From Mesoaciditoga lauensis cd-1655R = DSM 25116 (GTDB taxonomy: Bacteria; Thermotogota; Thermotogae; Mesoaciditogales; Mesoaciditogaceae), in contig NZ_KN050690.1 in NCBI RefSeq assembly GCF_000745455.1, positions 84,000-147,999 of the forward strand: a stretch of 64,000 bases of DNA. Reading direction: 5' to 3'. The stretch's first letter is position 1; every line of letters begins with the position of its first letter. Of this stretch, positions 51,199 to 60,850 are shown in pieces. A program made the position numbers and the translations under genes. Below the pieces are notes generated by a model. It had not been told where the DNA came from and did not search any database. It saw only the letters and a program-made list of their open reading frames with translations.

Positions 51199-52245
51199 AT
51201 GAACGTTAAGGTTTTGATTCTCGCGGGTGGATCTGGTACAAGATTTTGGCCCAAATCAACGGAAGAGAAACCAAAACAATTTTTAAACATCACATCAGAT
51301 GATAAAACCATGATTCAAGAGACCTTTTCCAGGGCTTTGAAAATCACAAACCGTGAAAACGTATACGTTGTGACAAACGAAAAGCAAACCCATCACATAT
51401 TTGAACAACTGGATTTGCCCAAAAGCAACGTTATAATGGAACCGGCGGCAAAAAACACGGCGGCTGCCATAGCGTTGGGAATATTAAAAATGAACGAAAA
51501 CAATGTTGTGGTAGTTTTGCCATCGGACCATTACATAAAAGATGTGAACGAATATGTAAAAACCCTGGAAACAGCCGCAGAATTTGCAAACAAAAACGAA
51601 GCGATCGTTACACTCGGCATAAAACCAACACGTGCAGAAACCGGATACGGATATATAGAGATAAATAGGGATGCCATTGCGGGCTCGAATCGCAATCTCG
51701 ATTCTTTTAAGAAATCAATTCCTCTTAAAGTAGAACGTTTCCGTGAAAAGCCAAATCTTGAAACGGCATATTCCTATGTTGAATCTGGGAACTTCTTCTG
51801 GAATTCTGGAATGTTTATCTTCAAAGTATCAACGATGTGGAAAGCTTTTGAAAAACATATGCCAGCGCTTTACAAAGCTCTTAAAAACGTAAAAAGCAGA
51901 GAAGAATTGGAAGAAGCCTATTCTACTTTAGATTCTGTTTCCATAGATTACGGAATAATGGAAAAATTCGAGAACGTTTTTGTAATTCCTGGAGACTTCG
52001 GATGGAATGATGTAGGAAGCTGGGACGCCGTATACGAGCTTGTTGAAAAAGATGAAAACGGGAATTACTCTTCTTCAGAAAAAACGATATTTAGAAATGC
52101 AAAAAACTGTGCCGTTTTCGCGGATGGAAAAGAAGTGGCAATCGCGCACGTTGATGACATAATAGTCGTCGTGCACGATGGCAAAGTTCTTGTTATAAAG
52201 CGTGGAACAACGCAAGATGTGAAAAAGATATCTGAAAAGTTTTGA
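51199..52245 (+). CDS. manC: Mannose-1-phosphate guanylyltransferase
   Basis: A 348-residue enzyme that makes GDP-mannose. The nucleotidyltransferase signature [20 protein letters not shown] (about 4-23) is followed by KPKQFL, the VVVLPSDHYI motif, ETGYGYIE, FREKPN and NSGMFIFK, all typical of ManC, and GDFGWNDVGSWDAV. The C-terminal isomerase domain of the long bifunctional form is absent; only a short beta-helix tail remains. The start may be this ATG or a GTG nine bases earlier. It opens the plus-strand polysaccharide gene set. Confidence 0.92.
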   Translation: MNVKVLILAGGSGTRFWPKSTEEKPKQFLNITSDDKTMIQETFSRALKITNRENVYVVTNEKQTHHIFEQLDLPKSNVIMEPAAKNTAAAIALGILKMNENNVVVVLPSDHYIKDVNEYVKTLETAAEFANKNEAIVTLGIKPTRAETGYGYIEINRDAIAGSNRNLDSFKKSIPLKVERFREKPNLETAYSYVESGNFFWNSGMFIFKVSTMWKAFEKHMPALYKALKNVKSREELEEAYSTLDSVSIDYGIMEKFENVFVIPGDFGWNDVGSWDAVYELVEKDENGNYSSSEKTIFRNAKNCAVFADGKEVAIAHVDDIIVVVHDGKVLVIKRGTTQDVKKISEKF

Positions 52246-52322
52246 AGTGGCTTGCGTGATTCTTCAATATGTCAAAAATGATATAATCCCATTGAAAATT
52301 TCTCACAATTTGAGGTGCCATT

Positions 52323-53513
52323 TTGCAAAAAAACAAAATAGTTGTTCACGATGTTTTCAACACGGATTATGGAGCATACCGGCTTTTAAGAACGCGTGTT
52401 CACAAAATAGATTCGGATTCAGAATTTGAGAATTGGATAATATGCCCTGATGGCAAGTATTCCAAAAAAATGAAGAAAACGGGCATTAAAATAATAAACA
52501 CTCACATAGATGACAAATCCATAAATCCAATAACAGATCGTTCTTCAATATCGGAACTTGCTAATATATTTAAAAAATTGAAACCGGACATAGTACACAC
52601 GCACACTTCAAAAGGTGGGTACATAGGAAGAATAGCTGCAAAGCGTGCAGGGGTTCCCCATGTAATTCACCAAGTTCACGGATTCCATTTCACACAATTA
52701 AATGGCATCAAGAAAAAAATATATGAACACGCAGAAAAGTACCTTTCAAAATATGCAGAAGTTATCCTCTTTCAAAATATGAATGAATTTAAGCTGGCTC
52801 AAAATATGGGCTTTGGAAGTCGCACAAAGTTGTTGTACGTTGGTAATGGAATTCCAATGGAAGAATTTGAAGGGGCCCAGGTTAAAAGTGCGCCAAAAAG
52901 AGGAGAAAAGTTTAAAATAGTTTGCGTAGCTAGATTAGAACCTGTTAAAAACCATGAAATGCTTTTTAAAGCAGCGCAAATCTTGAAAAAAGAAAATTTA
53001 AACTTCGAAATATTACTTGTCGGGGATGGAAATTTAAAAAATGAATACATAGAGATGTGTAAAAAAATGGGAATAAAAGAAAATATAAAATTTGTAGGAA
53101 ATGTAGACAGGGAAGAAGTTAGAAACATCTTGACTTCTTCACACATATCGGTTTTAACATCTCTTAAAGAGGGAAAGCCTCGCTCCTTGATGGAGTCTCA
53201 AATCGTTGGCTTACCTGTCGTTGCAACGAATGTTGTTGGAACGGATGAAATTATTTTGAACGGAGAAAACGGTTTCCTCGTTGAAGTTGACGATGCAAAA
53301 TCACTTGCTGATAAAATAAAATTGCTTTATGAAGATGAGAATCTATGGATGAAAATGTCACAAAGCGCTAAGAGAATTGCGAAAAAGAACTTCGACGAAA
53401 ATGTTATAGTAGAAAGGCTAAAAAAGCTCTACATTTCACTTATAAACGACTCTTTAGAAAAATTCTTAGAAGAAACAAATAAAGGAAAAGTCTGGTTTGA
53501 AGGAGTGAAGTGA
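52323..53513 (+). CDS. Glycosyltransferase, GT4 family
   Basis: A 396-residue GT-B enzyme. The N-terminal domain contains DIVHTHTSKGGYIGRIAAKR; the C-terminal domain contains VARLEPVKNHEMLFKAAQIL, LLVGDG and the EGKPRSLMESQIVGLPVVAT motif, a retaining GT4 signature, followed by GTDEIILNGENGFLV. It starts at a TTG with GAGGTG upstream. A perfect TATAAT precedes it in the 77-bp spacer after manC, so it may have its own promoter. Its acceptor is a surface glycan. Confidence 0.9.
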   Translation: MQKNKIVVHDVFNTDYGAYRLLRTRVHKIDSDSEFENWIICPDGKYSKKMKKTGIKIINTHIDDKSINPITDRSSISELANIFKKLKPDIVHTHTSKGGYIGRIAAKRAGVPHVIHQVHGFHFTQLNGIKKKIYEHAEKYLSKYAEVILFQNMNEFKLAQNMGFGSRTKLLYVGNGIPMEEFEGAQVKSAPKRGEKFKIVCVARLEPVKNHEMLFKAAQILKKENLNFEILLVGDGNLKNEYIEMCKKMGIKENIKFVGNVDREEVRNILTSSHISVLTSLKEGKPRSLMESQIVGLPVVATNVVGTDEIILNGENGFLVEVDDAKSLADKIKLLYEDENLWMKMSQSAKRIAKKNFDENVIVERLKKLYISLINDSLEKFLEETNKGKVWFEGVK

Positions 53514-54824
53514 ATGTATAAAATAGCGGTGCTCGGCACAGGATATGTTGGCCTTACGGCCGGCGTTGGACTGGCAAGTTTTGGTTCAAAGGTTTTGTGT
53601 TTGGATATAGATAAAGAAAAGATAGAAAAACTCAAAAAGGGGATTTCCCCAATTTACGAAGCGGACATGGAAGAACTCTTAAACAAGAATATCGACGAAA
53701 AGAGAATAGAATTTTCAACGGATATATCAGAAGGAGTAAAATGGGCAGATATAATTTTTTTAGCCGTTGGAACTCCTCCAAAAGAAGATGGTTCTGCAGA
53801 TCTTTCATATATAGAAGAAGCCGCTAAGGAAATAGGAAAAAACTTGAACGGATACAAAGTGGTTGTAACGAAAAGTACCGTTCCAGTTGGAACAAATAAA
53901 AAGTTGAAAAAAATTATAATGGACAACGATCCAGACAATCATGAATTCGATATCGTCTCAAACCCAGAATTTCTTAGAGAAGGCTCTGCAATTCACGATT
54001 TCTTTCATCCAGATAGAGTGGTAATTGGCACGGAAAGTGGAAGACCAATAGAAGCTATCAAAAAAATCTATCGTCCTCTTTATTTAAATGAAACTCCATT
54101 TGTTTTCACAGACTTGGAAACCGCTGAAACAATAAAATACGCCTCAAACTGCTTCTTGGCCATGAAAATCACTTTTATAAACGAGCTTGCAAGATTTTGT
54201 GACGCATCTGGCGCCAACGTTCAAACCATTGCAAAAGCTTTGGGAATGGATGGAAGGATAAGTCCAAAATTCTTACATCCCGGTCCAGGCTACGGTGGTT
54301 CGTGCTTCCCAAAGGATACTAAAGCCTTAGCATATACAGCACGAAAATTCGACACGCCGCTTAAGTTGATAGAAACCACCGTGAAATCCAACGAAGAACA
54401 AAAACATTACGCCGCAAAGAAAATTCTTAAGATGCTTGGAAATGCCAAAAATAAAAGAGTTGGCCTTCTTGGACTTTCATTCAAACCCGAAACAGATGAT
54501 ATGAGAGACTCTTCAGCAATAGTCATAATAGAAGATTTATTAAGAGCGGGAGTAGAAGAAATAAAAGCATTTGATCCTCAAGCCATGGAAAACGCCAAAA
54601 AAATATTTAAAGATAAAATTACCTACTGTACAGACGAATATGAAGTGGCAAAAGATGTAGATATTTTAGCACTCGTCACCGAATGGAATCAATTTAGGAA
54701 TCTTGATCTTCAAAAGATAAAATCTTTGATGAAAGGGAATGCATTCTGTGACCTTAGGAACATATATAAACCAGATGAAGTTAAAGAAGCCGGTTTTATT
54801 TACGAGGGAGTTGGAATAAGATGA
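53514..54824 (+). CDS. ugd: UDP-glucose 6-dehydrogenase
   Basis: A 436-residue enzyme oxidising UDP-glucose to UDP-glucuronate with two NAD. The Rossmann motif is VLGTGYVGLTAGVGLASFG (about 5-23), the catalytic Cys is in GPGYGGSCFPKDTKAL (near residue 262), and LGLSFKPETDDMRDSS begins the C-terminal domain. AGGAGTG precedes the ATG. Product passes to the epimerase encoded next with a 4-bp overlap. Confidence 0.96.
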   Translation: MYKIAVLGTGYVGLTAGVGLASFGSKVLCLDIDKEKIEKLKKGISPIYEADMEELLNKNIDEKRIEFSTDISEGVKWADIIFLAVGTPPKEDGSADLSYIEEAAKEIGKNLNGYKVVVTKSTVPVGTNKKLKKIIMDNDPDNHEFDIVSNPEFLREGSAIHDFFHPDRVVIGTESGRPIEAIKKIYRPLYLNETPFVFTDLETAETIKYASNCFLAMKITFINELARFCDASGANVQTIAKALGMDGRISPKFLHPGPGYGGSCFPKDTKALAYTARKFDTPLKLIETTVKSNEEQKHYAAKKILKMLGNAKNKRVGLLGLSFKPETDDMRDSSAIVIIEDLLRAGVEEIKAFDPQAMENAKKIFKDKITYCTDEYEVAKDVDILALVTEWNQFRNLDLQKIKSLMKGNAFCDLRNIYKPDEVKEAGFIYEGVGIR

Positions 54825-55771
54825 GAATACTTGTAACAGGAGGGGCTGGATTTATAGGCTCTTCACTTTGCGATAAGCTTATCGAGCGTGGAGATTACGT
54901 TATTAACCTCGACAACCTCAACAATTATTACGATCCCAAGATAAAGTGGCAGAACATACAAGAGGTGATTAATTCACCAAATTACAAGTTGTATGTGGGA
55001 GATGTAAGGGATCGTAAAATTCTATCTCAGATTTTTGAAGTTGAGAAACCAGGAGTTGTGGTTCATCTTGCCGCCATGGCAGGGGTAAGAAACTCATTGA
55101 AAGATCCGCTTGATTACGTGGATGTAGATGTCAAGGGTACCGTCAATCTACTCGAATTCTCAAGAAAATATGGAATAGAAAAATTCGTTTTTGGATCATC
55201 TTCGTCAGTTTATGGAAAAAACACAAAAGTACCTTTTAAAGAAGACGATCCACTGGAAGGACAAGTTTCACCTTACGCTGCATCAAAAAGAGCTGGAGAG
55301 ATATATTGTCAAACTTACAGTGAAATGTACAACATGAAAATTTCTTGTTTGAGATTTTTCACGGTATATGGCCCGAGACAACGCCCGGAAGAAGCTATAC
55401 ACCTATTTACAAAACTCATAAGTGAGGGAAAGCCTATTCCGGTTTTTGGAGATGGAACAAGCAAAAGAGATTACACTTATGTCGATGATGTGGTTGAGGG
55501 GATAATAAAAGCAATCGATACCGATTACGAATTTGAAATTTTCAACATAGGGAATTCTGGGACGATAACGCTTGAAAATTTGATAAAATTGCTTGAAAGC
55601 ACAATTGGCAAAAAAGCCATTATAGACAGAAAACCCTTCCAGCTTGGCGATGTTCAAATAACATATGCTGACATCTCCAAAGCAAGGAAAATCCTCAGAT
55701 ATGAGCCAAAAACAAAGATAGAAGAAGGCGTGAAAAAATTTTGGGAATGGTACAAGAAATTTTTTCTATGA
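54821..55771 (+). CDS. UDP-glucuronate 4-epimerase-like SDR enzyme
   Basis: A 316-residue extended short-chain dehydrogenase. Visible are TGGAGFIGSSLCDKLIERG (NAD binding), HLAAMAGVRNSL, the FGSSSSVYG serine motif and the catalytic Tyr-Lys in YAASKRAGE, with FTVYGPRQRPEEAIHLF. The HLAAMAGVR and the gene order after ugd suggest conversion of UDP-glucuronate to UDP-galacturonate; UDP-glucose 4-epimerase is an alternative. Coupled by ATGA overlaps on both sides. Confidence 0.88.
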   Translation: MRILVTGGAGFIGSSLCDKLIERGDYVINLDNLNNYYDPKIKWQNIQEVINSPNYKLYVGDVRDRKILSQIFEVEKPGVVVHLAAMAGVRNSLKDPLDYVDVDVKGTVNLLEFSRKYGIEKFVFGSSSSVYGKNTKVPFKEDDPLEGQVSPYAASKRAGEIYCQTYSEMYNMKISCLRFFTVYGPRQRPEEAIHLFTKLISEGKPIPVFGDGTSKRDYTYVDDVVEGIIKAIDTDYEFEIFNIGNSGTITLENLIKLLESTIGKKAIIDRKPFQLGDVQITYADISKARKILRYEPKTKIEEGVKKFWEWYKKFFL

Positions 55772-56871
55772 AAAATGAAAAAAAAGTCTGTTTAGTATTT
55801 CTAAGAAATGTTCGTATAGCTCCTTCGAGTTATTATAGAATAGGACAGTATATACCTTTTCTCGAAAAAAAGTCCGAAATAGAATTCAAAATTAGAAATT
55901 TTTATTTTGAATGGTATTATACTCTTTTTAAAAAGAATAAAATTTTGGCACGAGGATTAGCACTTCCAGTTGGAACTCTTCGACGCTTTTTCCAATTATG
56001 TTGTGATACGTTTTTTCATAAGAATTATGTGCTTTTCATCCAAAAATCGGCTTTTCCAAGATATATTCCCTATATTTTGAGATTTCCATATAAACTCGCC
56101 CTAAAAAGAGCTAAAAAGGTAATATGGGATTTCGATGATGACATAATTGATAGTGGAGAAATAAGCAATTATGAGCTGTCGGAGCTGAGACAAAAGTCTA
56201 ATCATATTATTGTTTGCAATGACTTTTTGAAGTCAAAATTGGGCATCAAATACCAAAATAAAATCATTCTTTTACCCACAACTGATCTTCTACTCGAAAG
56301 AATTGACACAGAAAAGTTGAATTTCGAAAGATTGGAAACATACAATTATACAATAAAGCTTATTTGGGTTGGGACATATGGAAATCTCAAATATCTTTAT
56401 GCTATTCTTCCGGCACTTGAAGAAGCGGCTACAAACATTGCTCCTCGTAAGAACCTGGTTCTCAAAATAGTCTCAAACGGAAAGATTAATTATCCCACTA
56501 AATATCTAAAAATAGAAAACATTTCCTGGACACGTTCCCGAGCTTTTGAAGAATTCAAACACGCACATATTGGATTAATGCCTCTCTCACTCAATTATTA
56601 TACACCAGGCAAATGTGGATTTAAAGCTGTTCAATATATTGGAATGGGACTCCCAACTGTGGCATCACCTGTTGGTTTTAACAAAAAAGTTATAACTCAC
56701 AACCAAAACGGACTTTTCGCGGAGGATACCGAACAATGGGCAAATTCAATAACAAAACTTTCAACAAACAAAAATCGCTGGCTAATTATGTCAAGATTAG
56801 CTCGGGAAATATGGGAAAAGAAGTTTGATAGCGATTTTGTGAAGAACGAACTTTCGAACTTAATCATTTAA
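55768..56871 (+). CDS. Glycosyltransferase (GT-B type)
   Basis: A 367-residue protein. The C-terminal domain is recognisable: IWVGTYGNLKYLYAILPALE, then ISWTRSRAFEEFKHAHIGLM and the phosphosugar-binding region GKCGFKAVQYIGMGLPTVAS. The N-terminal half is less conserved, with KKVIWDFDDDIID typical of a group of bacterial glycan transferases. The ATG at 55768 overlaps the epimerase stop by 4 bp. Codons are more A/T-rich than in neighbours. Its 3' end overlaps the converging GT2 gene by 12 bp. Confidence 0.82.
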   Translation: MKNEKKVCLVFLRNVRIAPSSYYRIGQYIPFLEKKSEIEFKIRNFYFEWYYTLFKKNKILARGLALPVGTLRRFFQLCCDTFFHKNYVLFIQKSAFPRYIPYILRFPYKLALKRAKKVIWDFDDDIIDSGEISNYELSELRQKSNHIIVCNDFLKSKLGIKYQNKIILLPTTDLLLERIDTEKLNFERLETYNYTIKLIWVGTYGNLKYLYAILPALEEAATNIAPRKNLVLKIVSNGKINYPTKYLKIENISWTRSRAFEEFKHAHIGLMPLSLNYYTPGKCGFKAVQYIGMGLPTVASPVGFNKKVITHNQNGLFAEDTEQWANSITKLSTNKNRWLIMSRLAREIWEKKFDSDFVKNELSNLII

Positions 56872-57750
56872 AATCTTATGATGTTCTTCGTATTTGCCGT
56901 ATCTTCCTATTATAAAATCGATTATTCCTTGAAAAGAGTACTTTATCTTGGCTTTCTTTTCTTTTTCATAGAGCAATATTTTCACCAAACGTTTTATTAG
57001 GGAAATATCTTTACGAAGAATGAACTTTGGGAAAGAAAAAAGATATCTTTTACTAAGATATAGATCATTCCTAAAAATATAGTAATTTCGTACAGCGGCA
57101 TGATTAGATGTGTATATCTTCAAACCAAGAAAATTATGAGGCGTTGGATTTCCTACCTTATGATGCAATTTGCAATAGTTAAGCTTATATATTTCATATT
57201 CATTCTTTTTTATTCGTAAACAAAATTCATGATCTACTGAATCTATGAACAATTTATTCAGAAATCCTCCAACCTTTTTAGCTATATCTACATTTATTAG
57301 TGAACCTGACGTAATAACAGATAAAGGTTGAATGACTTCTTTATCCTTCTCCTCTTTATTCATTTTCTTTATGTCTGGATCCACTATCTTAGGTGCTATG
57401 ATTGCAATTTTGTGATGACTCATTTTGTTGTCAATAAAATTCTTATACTTTTTCATAAGTTCATCTTCAGCTATTGAGTCTTGATCAAGTGTCAAAAGCC
57501 AGCCAAAGTTTCTTTCTGATGCGTAGTCTAAAGCTTTATTCAACGCTGCAGCAATCCCGATGTTCTCAATATTTCTAATTACTTTTGTTTCTTCAAAATC
57601 TTTATTTACAACATCAAGTATCTCATCATAATTTGTTGAACCATTATCCACCAACAAAACAGAATCAGCTTGTCCATATATAGAACTTAAATTTCTAATC
57701 AGAGTTTCGATATCCGGATTAAACGTGACTACCGATGCTAACACTCTCAT
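56860..57750 (-). CDS. Glycosyltransferase, GT2 (rhamnosyltransferase-like)
   Basis: A 296-residue GT-A enzyme. VLASVVTFNPDIETLIRNLS opens the domain, VLLVDNGSTN is the first Asp region, GWLLTLDQDSIAEDELMKKY holds the DxD-type metal site, and SLINVDIAKKVGGFLNKLFI with DSVDHEFCLRI follows, as in rhamnosyltransferases. The ATG at 57750 is chosen because the family starts there; the open frame continues into rfbB. It lies at the end of the rhamnose operon, matching a role in adding dTDP-rhamnose. Confidence 0.86.
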   Translation of the reverse strand: MRVLASVVTFNPDIETLIRNLSSIYGQADSVLLVDNGSTNYDEILDVVNKDFEETKVIRNIENIGIAAALNKALDYASERNFGWLLTLDQDSIAEDELMKKYKNFIDNKMSHHKIAIIAPKIVDPDIKKMNKEEKDKEVIQPLSVITSGSLINVDIAKKVGGFLNKLFIDSVDHEFCLRIKKNEYEIYKLNYCKLHHKVGNPTPHNFLGLKIYTSNHAAVRNYYIFRNDLYLSKRYLFSFPKFILRKDISLIKRLVKILLYEKEKKAKIKYSFQGIIDFIIGRYGKYEEHHKILND

Positions 57751-57787
57751 CCTATCACTTTCATTTGTACAATGAATTTTGGTAGTA

Positions 57788-58987
57788 TCACCTGTTTTCG
57801 TACCACTTTTCCATAAATTCCTTATATTCTTCATCTTCTCTAAGAATCTTTTCCCACCAATTTTTATTCTTTAGGTACCATTTAACAGTATGATCGAATA
57901 ATTCCTCAAAAGTTCTATCTTGCTTAAAACCCAATCCTCTTATTTTCGTGTCATCTATCAAATACCTTAGATCATGTCCTGGCCTATCTTTAACATGCTT
58001 TATCAAATCTTTAGACTTCCCTGTTATCTCAAGTATTCTTTCCACTACAAACATGTTTTCTCTTTCGTTTCTTCCGGCTACATTGTAAGCTTGGCCAATC
58101 TCTCCTTTTTCAATCAACAAATTTATTGCTTTTGCGGTGTCTTCAACGTAAAGCCAATCCCTTCTTTGTTTTCCATCCCCATAAACTGGTATTGGCTCAT
58201 TATTTAGAGCTTTTATCGTAACAACGGGAATAAGCTTTTCTGGATATTGATTAGGTCCGAAATTATTTGAAGGTCTGACTATAACCACAGGAACTCCATA
58301 CGTTTGATAATACGCATACGCCATTCTATCCGCTGCGGCTTTGGAAGCCGAATAAGGATTTCTTGGATTCAACGGATCCGTTTCTTTGAATGGTTTTTCC
58401 TTTGCTTGACCGTAAACTTCATCTGTGGAAATGTGAATAAATTTATTTAGTTTTTCACACTTTTTCGCTGCTTCTAACAAGGAATAAGTTCCATACACAT
58501 CTGTTTTGACAAATGCATCAGCATTAAAAATTGATCTATCTACATGGCTTTCAGCAGCAAAATGAACGACGATATCTGAGAGATTCATCAACTTTTCATC
58601 TAAAGTACTATCAATGATATTTCCAACAACAAAAGCTAGTCTGGTGTTTTCCAAAACTTCTTCAATTTTTTCATTTAAATCCTCGATGTTTATATATTTT
58701 GGTGAAAACTCTCTTAGCTTTGAAGACAATCTCTTTGATTCGACTTCATCTTTTACATCATTGTAAGTTACACCATATTGATTAATCGTTTTCTCAATCT
58801 TTTTCAAATCATATTGAGAGGTGGGCACCAATAAATTAGAATCGTTTAGATATGATTTTAAATTATCCAGAACGCCAGCATATGTCAAAGCATCTAAGAC
58901 TATTATCTTATCGCTTGTATTCTCAAGCCTATGCTTTACAAAATTGCTTCCTATAAATCCAGCTCCGCCGGTAACAAGTAAAATCAT
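57788..58987 (-). CDS. rfbB: dTDP-glucose 4,6-dehydratase with a large insertion
   Basis: A 399-residue SDR enzyme, second step of dTDP-L-rhamnose synthesis. TGGAGFIGSNFVKHRLEN, HFAAESHVDRSI, HISTDEVYG and YSASKAAADRMAYAYYQTYG are standard RmlB motifs. The usual length is 320-360; here about 65 extra residues (about 49-113, helical and Lys/Glu-rich) are inserted between the YAGVLDNLKSYL strand and the VVGNIID strand. The reading frame is intact, so this is a true insertion and not a frameshift. AGGGGG precedes the ATG. Confidence 0.94.
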   Translation of the reverse strand: MILLVTGGAGFIGSNFVKHRLENTSDKIIVLDALTYAGVLDNLKSYLNDSNLLVPTSQYDLKKIEKTINQYGVTYNDVKDEVESKRLSSKLREFSPKYINIEDLNEKIEEVLENTRLAFVVGNIIDSTLDEKLMNLSDIVVHFAAESHVDRSIFNADAFVKTDVYGTYSLLEAAKKCEKLNKFIHISTDEVYGQAKEKPFKETDPLNPRNPYSASKAAADRMAYAYYQTYGVPVVIVRPSNNFGPNQYPEKLIPVVTIKALNNEPIPVYGDGKQRRDWLYVEDTAKAINLLIEKGEIGQAYNVAGRNERENMFVVERILEITGKSKDLIKHVKDRPGHDLRYLIDDTKIRGLGFKQDRTFEELFDHTVKWYLKNKNWWEKILREDEEYKEFMEKWYENR

Positions 58988-59004
58988 AATGAACCCCCTT
59001 CATT

Positions 59005-59092
59005 TGGCTCGTGGCTTATAGCTCGTAGCTTGTGGTTTGATACTATGTACTTTCTACGTGCCACCTGCCACCCGCTACTTGCTATTCACTTC
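59005..59092. repeat. Family C tandem repeat
   Basis: Degenerate repeats of GGCTCGTAGCTTGTAGTTT and CTATGTACTTTCTACGTGCC and CACCTGCCACCCGCTACTTG in the spacer between rfbD and rfbB. Confidence 0.7.
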
Positions 59093-59947
59093 TTACTTCT
59101 CACTATTAACTTCTTCAATAAATCTTTCCGTCGCTTCTCTCCATCCAATCAAATTATAACCTATTGTCTTCTTAAGAGGAAAACTGTTCATAAAAGAATA
59201 TTTTGGGCGTTTAGCTGCTGTTTTGAACTCATGACTCTTTGCTGGCAACAAATTCCCTTTCCATCCTGTCAACTTTAGAATGTATTCTGCCCATTCATAT
59301 CTCGAACAAGATTCTGGACTTGTTATATGATAAAGTCCATATGCTCCTGTTTTTACAAGATCGAGCGTTGCCTTGGCAAGATCAACCGCATAAGTAGGGG
59401 AGGATATTTGATCATCTACAATCTTTAAGGTTTCATTTTTAGATGCCCAATTCAAGACTTTCTTTGCAAAGTTTGTCTCGTTTCCAACCCCAAACACCCA
59501 ACTCACACGGATCAAAAAATATCTTGTAGACAAAGACTGTACAAATTTCTCACCCAGTAATTTACTTTTTCCATATTGGTTTAAAGGATTAGAAGCATCC
59601 GCTACGGTGTAAGGTGTATCTTTTTGCCCATCAAAGACATAATCTGTACTATAATGCACAAATGCGCAGTTGTTTTCTTCGCAAGCAATTGCGAGATTTT
59701 TTGGCCCAATTCCATTGACAAGATAAGCCGTTTTCCAGTCTTCTTCCGCCTTGTCAACAGCATTGTACGCCGCGCAATTTATAACAAAATCAGGCTTCTC
59801 ATTTTTAACTGCTTCTCTTACTTTTTCCAAATCAATTATGTCAAGTGCTTTATGATCAAAAGCTACATATTCATATTCCCTTTTTTCTGATTCTTTTATT
59901 ACTTCCTTTGCAAGTTGCCCGTTAGAACCGGTGATAAGAAGTTTCAT
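59093..59947 (-). CDS. rfbD: dTDP-4-dehydrorhamnose reductase
   Basis: A 284-residue SDR enzyme, last step of dTDP-L-rhamnose synthesis. LLITGSNGQLAKEVIKESEK (NADPH binding), INCAAYNAVDKAEED, HYSTDYVFDG and YGKSKLLGEKFV (catalytic Tyr-Lys) are the RmlD motifs, and LIRVSWVFG follows. AGGGGG precedes the ATG. Confidence 0.95.
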   Translation of the reverse strand: MKLLITGSNGQLAKEVIKESEKREYEYVAFDHKALDIIDLEKVREAVKNEKPDFVINCAAYNAVDKAEEDWKTAYLVNGIGPKNLAIACEENNCAFVHYSTDYVFDGQKDTPYTVADASNPLNQYGKSKLLGEKFVQSLSTRYFLIRVSWVFGVGNETNFAKKVLNWASKNETLKIVDDQISSPTYAVDLAKATLDLVKTGAYGLYHITSPESCSRYEWAEYILKLTGWKGNLLPAKSHEFKTAAKRPKYSFMNSFPLKKTIGYNLIGWREATERFIEEVNSEK

Positions 59948-59959
59948 AAAACCCCCTTA

Positions 59960-60077
59960 AGAATTTACAATTGAAAATGTAAAATTGGCAATTAATTCTC
60001 TTTCATCTTCTAATTTTTTTCTATTTGTATTGTACATTGTAAATTTTAAATTCTTAATTCTTCTCCATTGTACATTC
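59960..60077. repeat. A/T-rich low-complexity repeat
   Basis: Tandem-like words (TTCTCAATTCTCAATTTTCA, TTGTACATTGTAAATTTTAA) fill the spacer between rfbC and rfbD. Similar spacers are common next to four-helix-bundle genes in other genomes (general knowledge). Confidence 0.5.
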
Positions 60078-60632
60078 TCAATTCTCAATTTTCAATTCTT
60101 TCAGCCTTTTCCTTTTCTTATCTTTCTCCGACAATATTGGTTCCATTCCACCAAGTGGCCAATCTATTCCAATATCTGGATCATTCCAAATAATTCCGGC
60201 ATCTTCATCTGGATAATAATAATCTGTGCATTTATAAAGAAAATCCACCTCATTCGACAAAACCAAAAACCCGTGGGCAAATCCTTCAGGGATGTAAAAC
60301 ATTCTTTTATTTTCTTCACTTAAAATAACACCGTACCATTTTCCAAAAGTTGGAGATCCTTTCCTTATATCCACTGCAACGTCAAAAACCTCTCCATGTG
60401 TTACTCTTACCAATTTCCCCTGTGGATGCTTTGTTTGAAAATGAAGCCCTCGAAGCACACCTTTTTTTGATCTTGAATGATTATCCTGAACGAATTCCAT
60501 AGTTAACCCAATCTCTTCGAACTCCTTTTTGTTGTATGATTCCATAAAAAAGCCACGTTCGTCTAAGAAAACTCGTGGTTCAATTATGTATAATCCTGAA
60601 ATCGGAGTTTCAATCTTTTTGAATTTGGACAT
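60078..60632 (-). CDS. rfbC: dTDP-4-dehydrorhamnose 3,5-epimerase
   Basis: A 184-residue cupin-like epimerase. GLYIIEPRVFLDERGFFMES, VQDNHSRSKKGVLRGLHFQ with the catalytic His, HPQGKLVRVTHGEVFDVAVD and FYIPEGFAHGFLVLS are RmlC hallmarks. GGAGG precedes the ATG. Confidence 0.96.
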   Translation of the reverse strand: MSKFKKIETPISGLYIIEPRVFLDERGFFMESYNKKEFEEIGLTMEFVQDNHSRSKKGVLRGLHFQTKHPQGKLVRVTHGEVFDVAVDIRKGSPTFGKWYGVILSEENKRMFYIPEGFAHGFLVLSNEVDFLYKCTDYYYPDEDAGIIWNDPDIGIDWPLGGMEPILSEKDKKRKRLKELKIEN

Positions 60633-60649
60633 AGAACCTCCTTTTAGCT

Positions 60650-60830
60650 CATAGTTATTAGCTCGCAGCTTGTAGTTTTGGTGCTATGTACTTTCTACGT
60701 GCAATCATTTGCTTTTACTACATCCTACCCGCTTTCTTTGGCTTGTAGCTTGTAGTTTTACACTTCGCATTTTCTACGTGCCACATGCTACCTGCCATTT
60801 TTGCGCAGAAAAACATATTAGAAAGTAGCC
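60650..60830. repeat. Family C tandem repeat
   Basis: At least two degenerate units (AGCTCGCAGCTTGTAGTTTT, CTATGTACTTTCTACGTGC; then GGCTTGTAGCTTGTAGTTTT, TTTTCTACGTGCCACATGCT) lie between rfbC and the four-helix-bundle gene. Confidence 0.75.
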
Positions 60831-60850
60831 AGTTGTATGGAATCAAGTTC

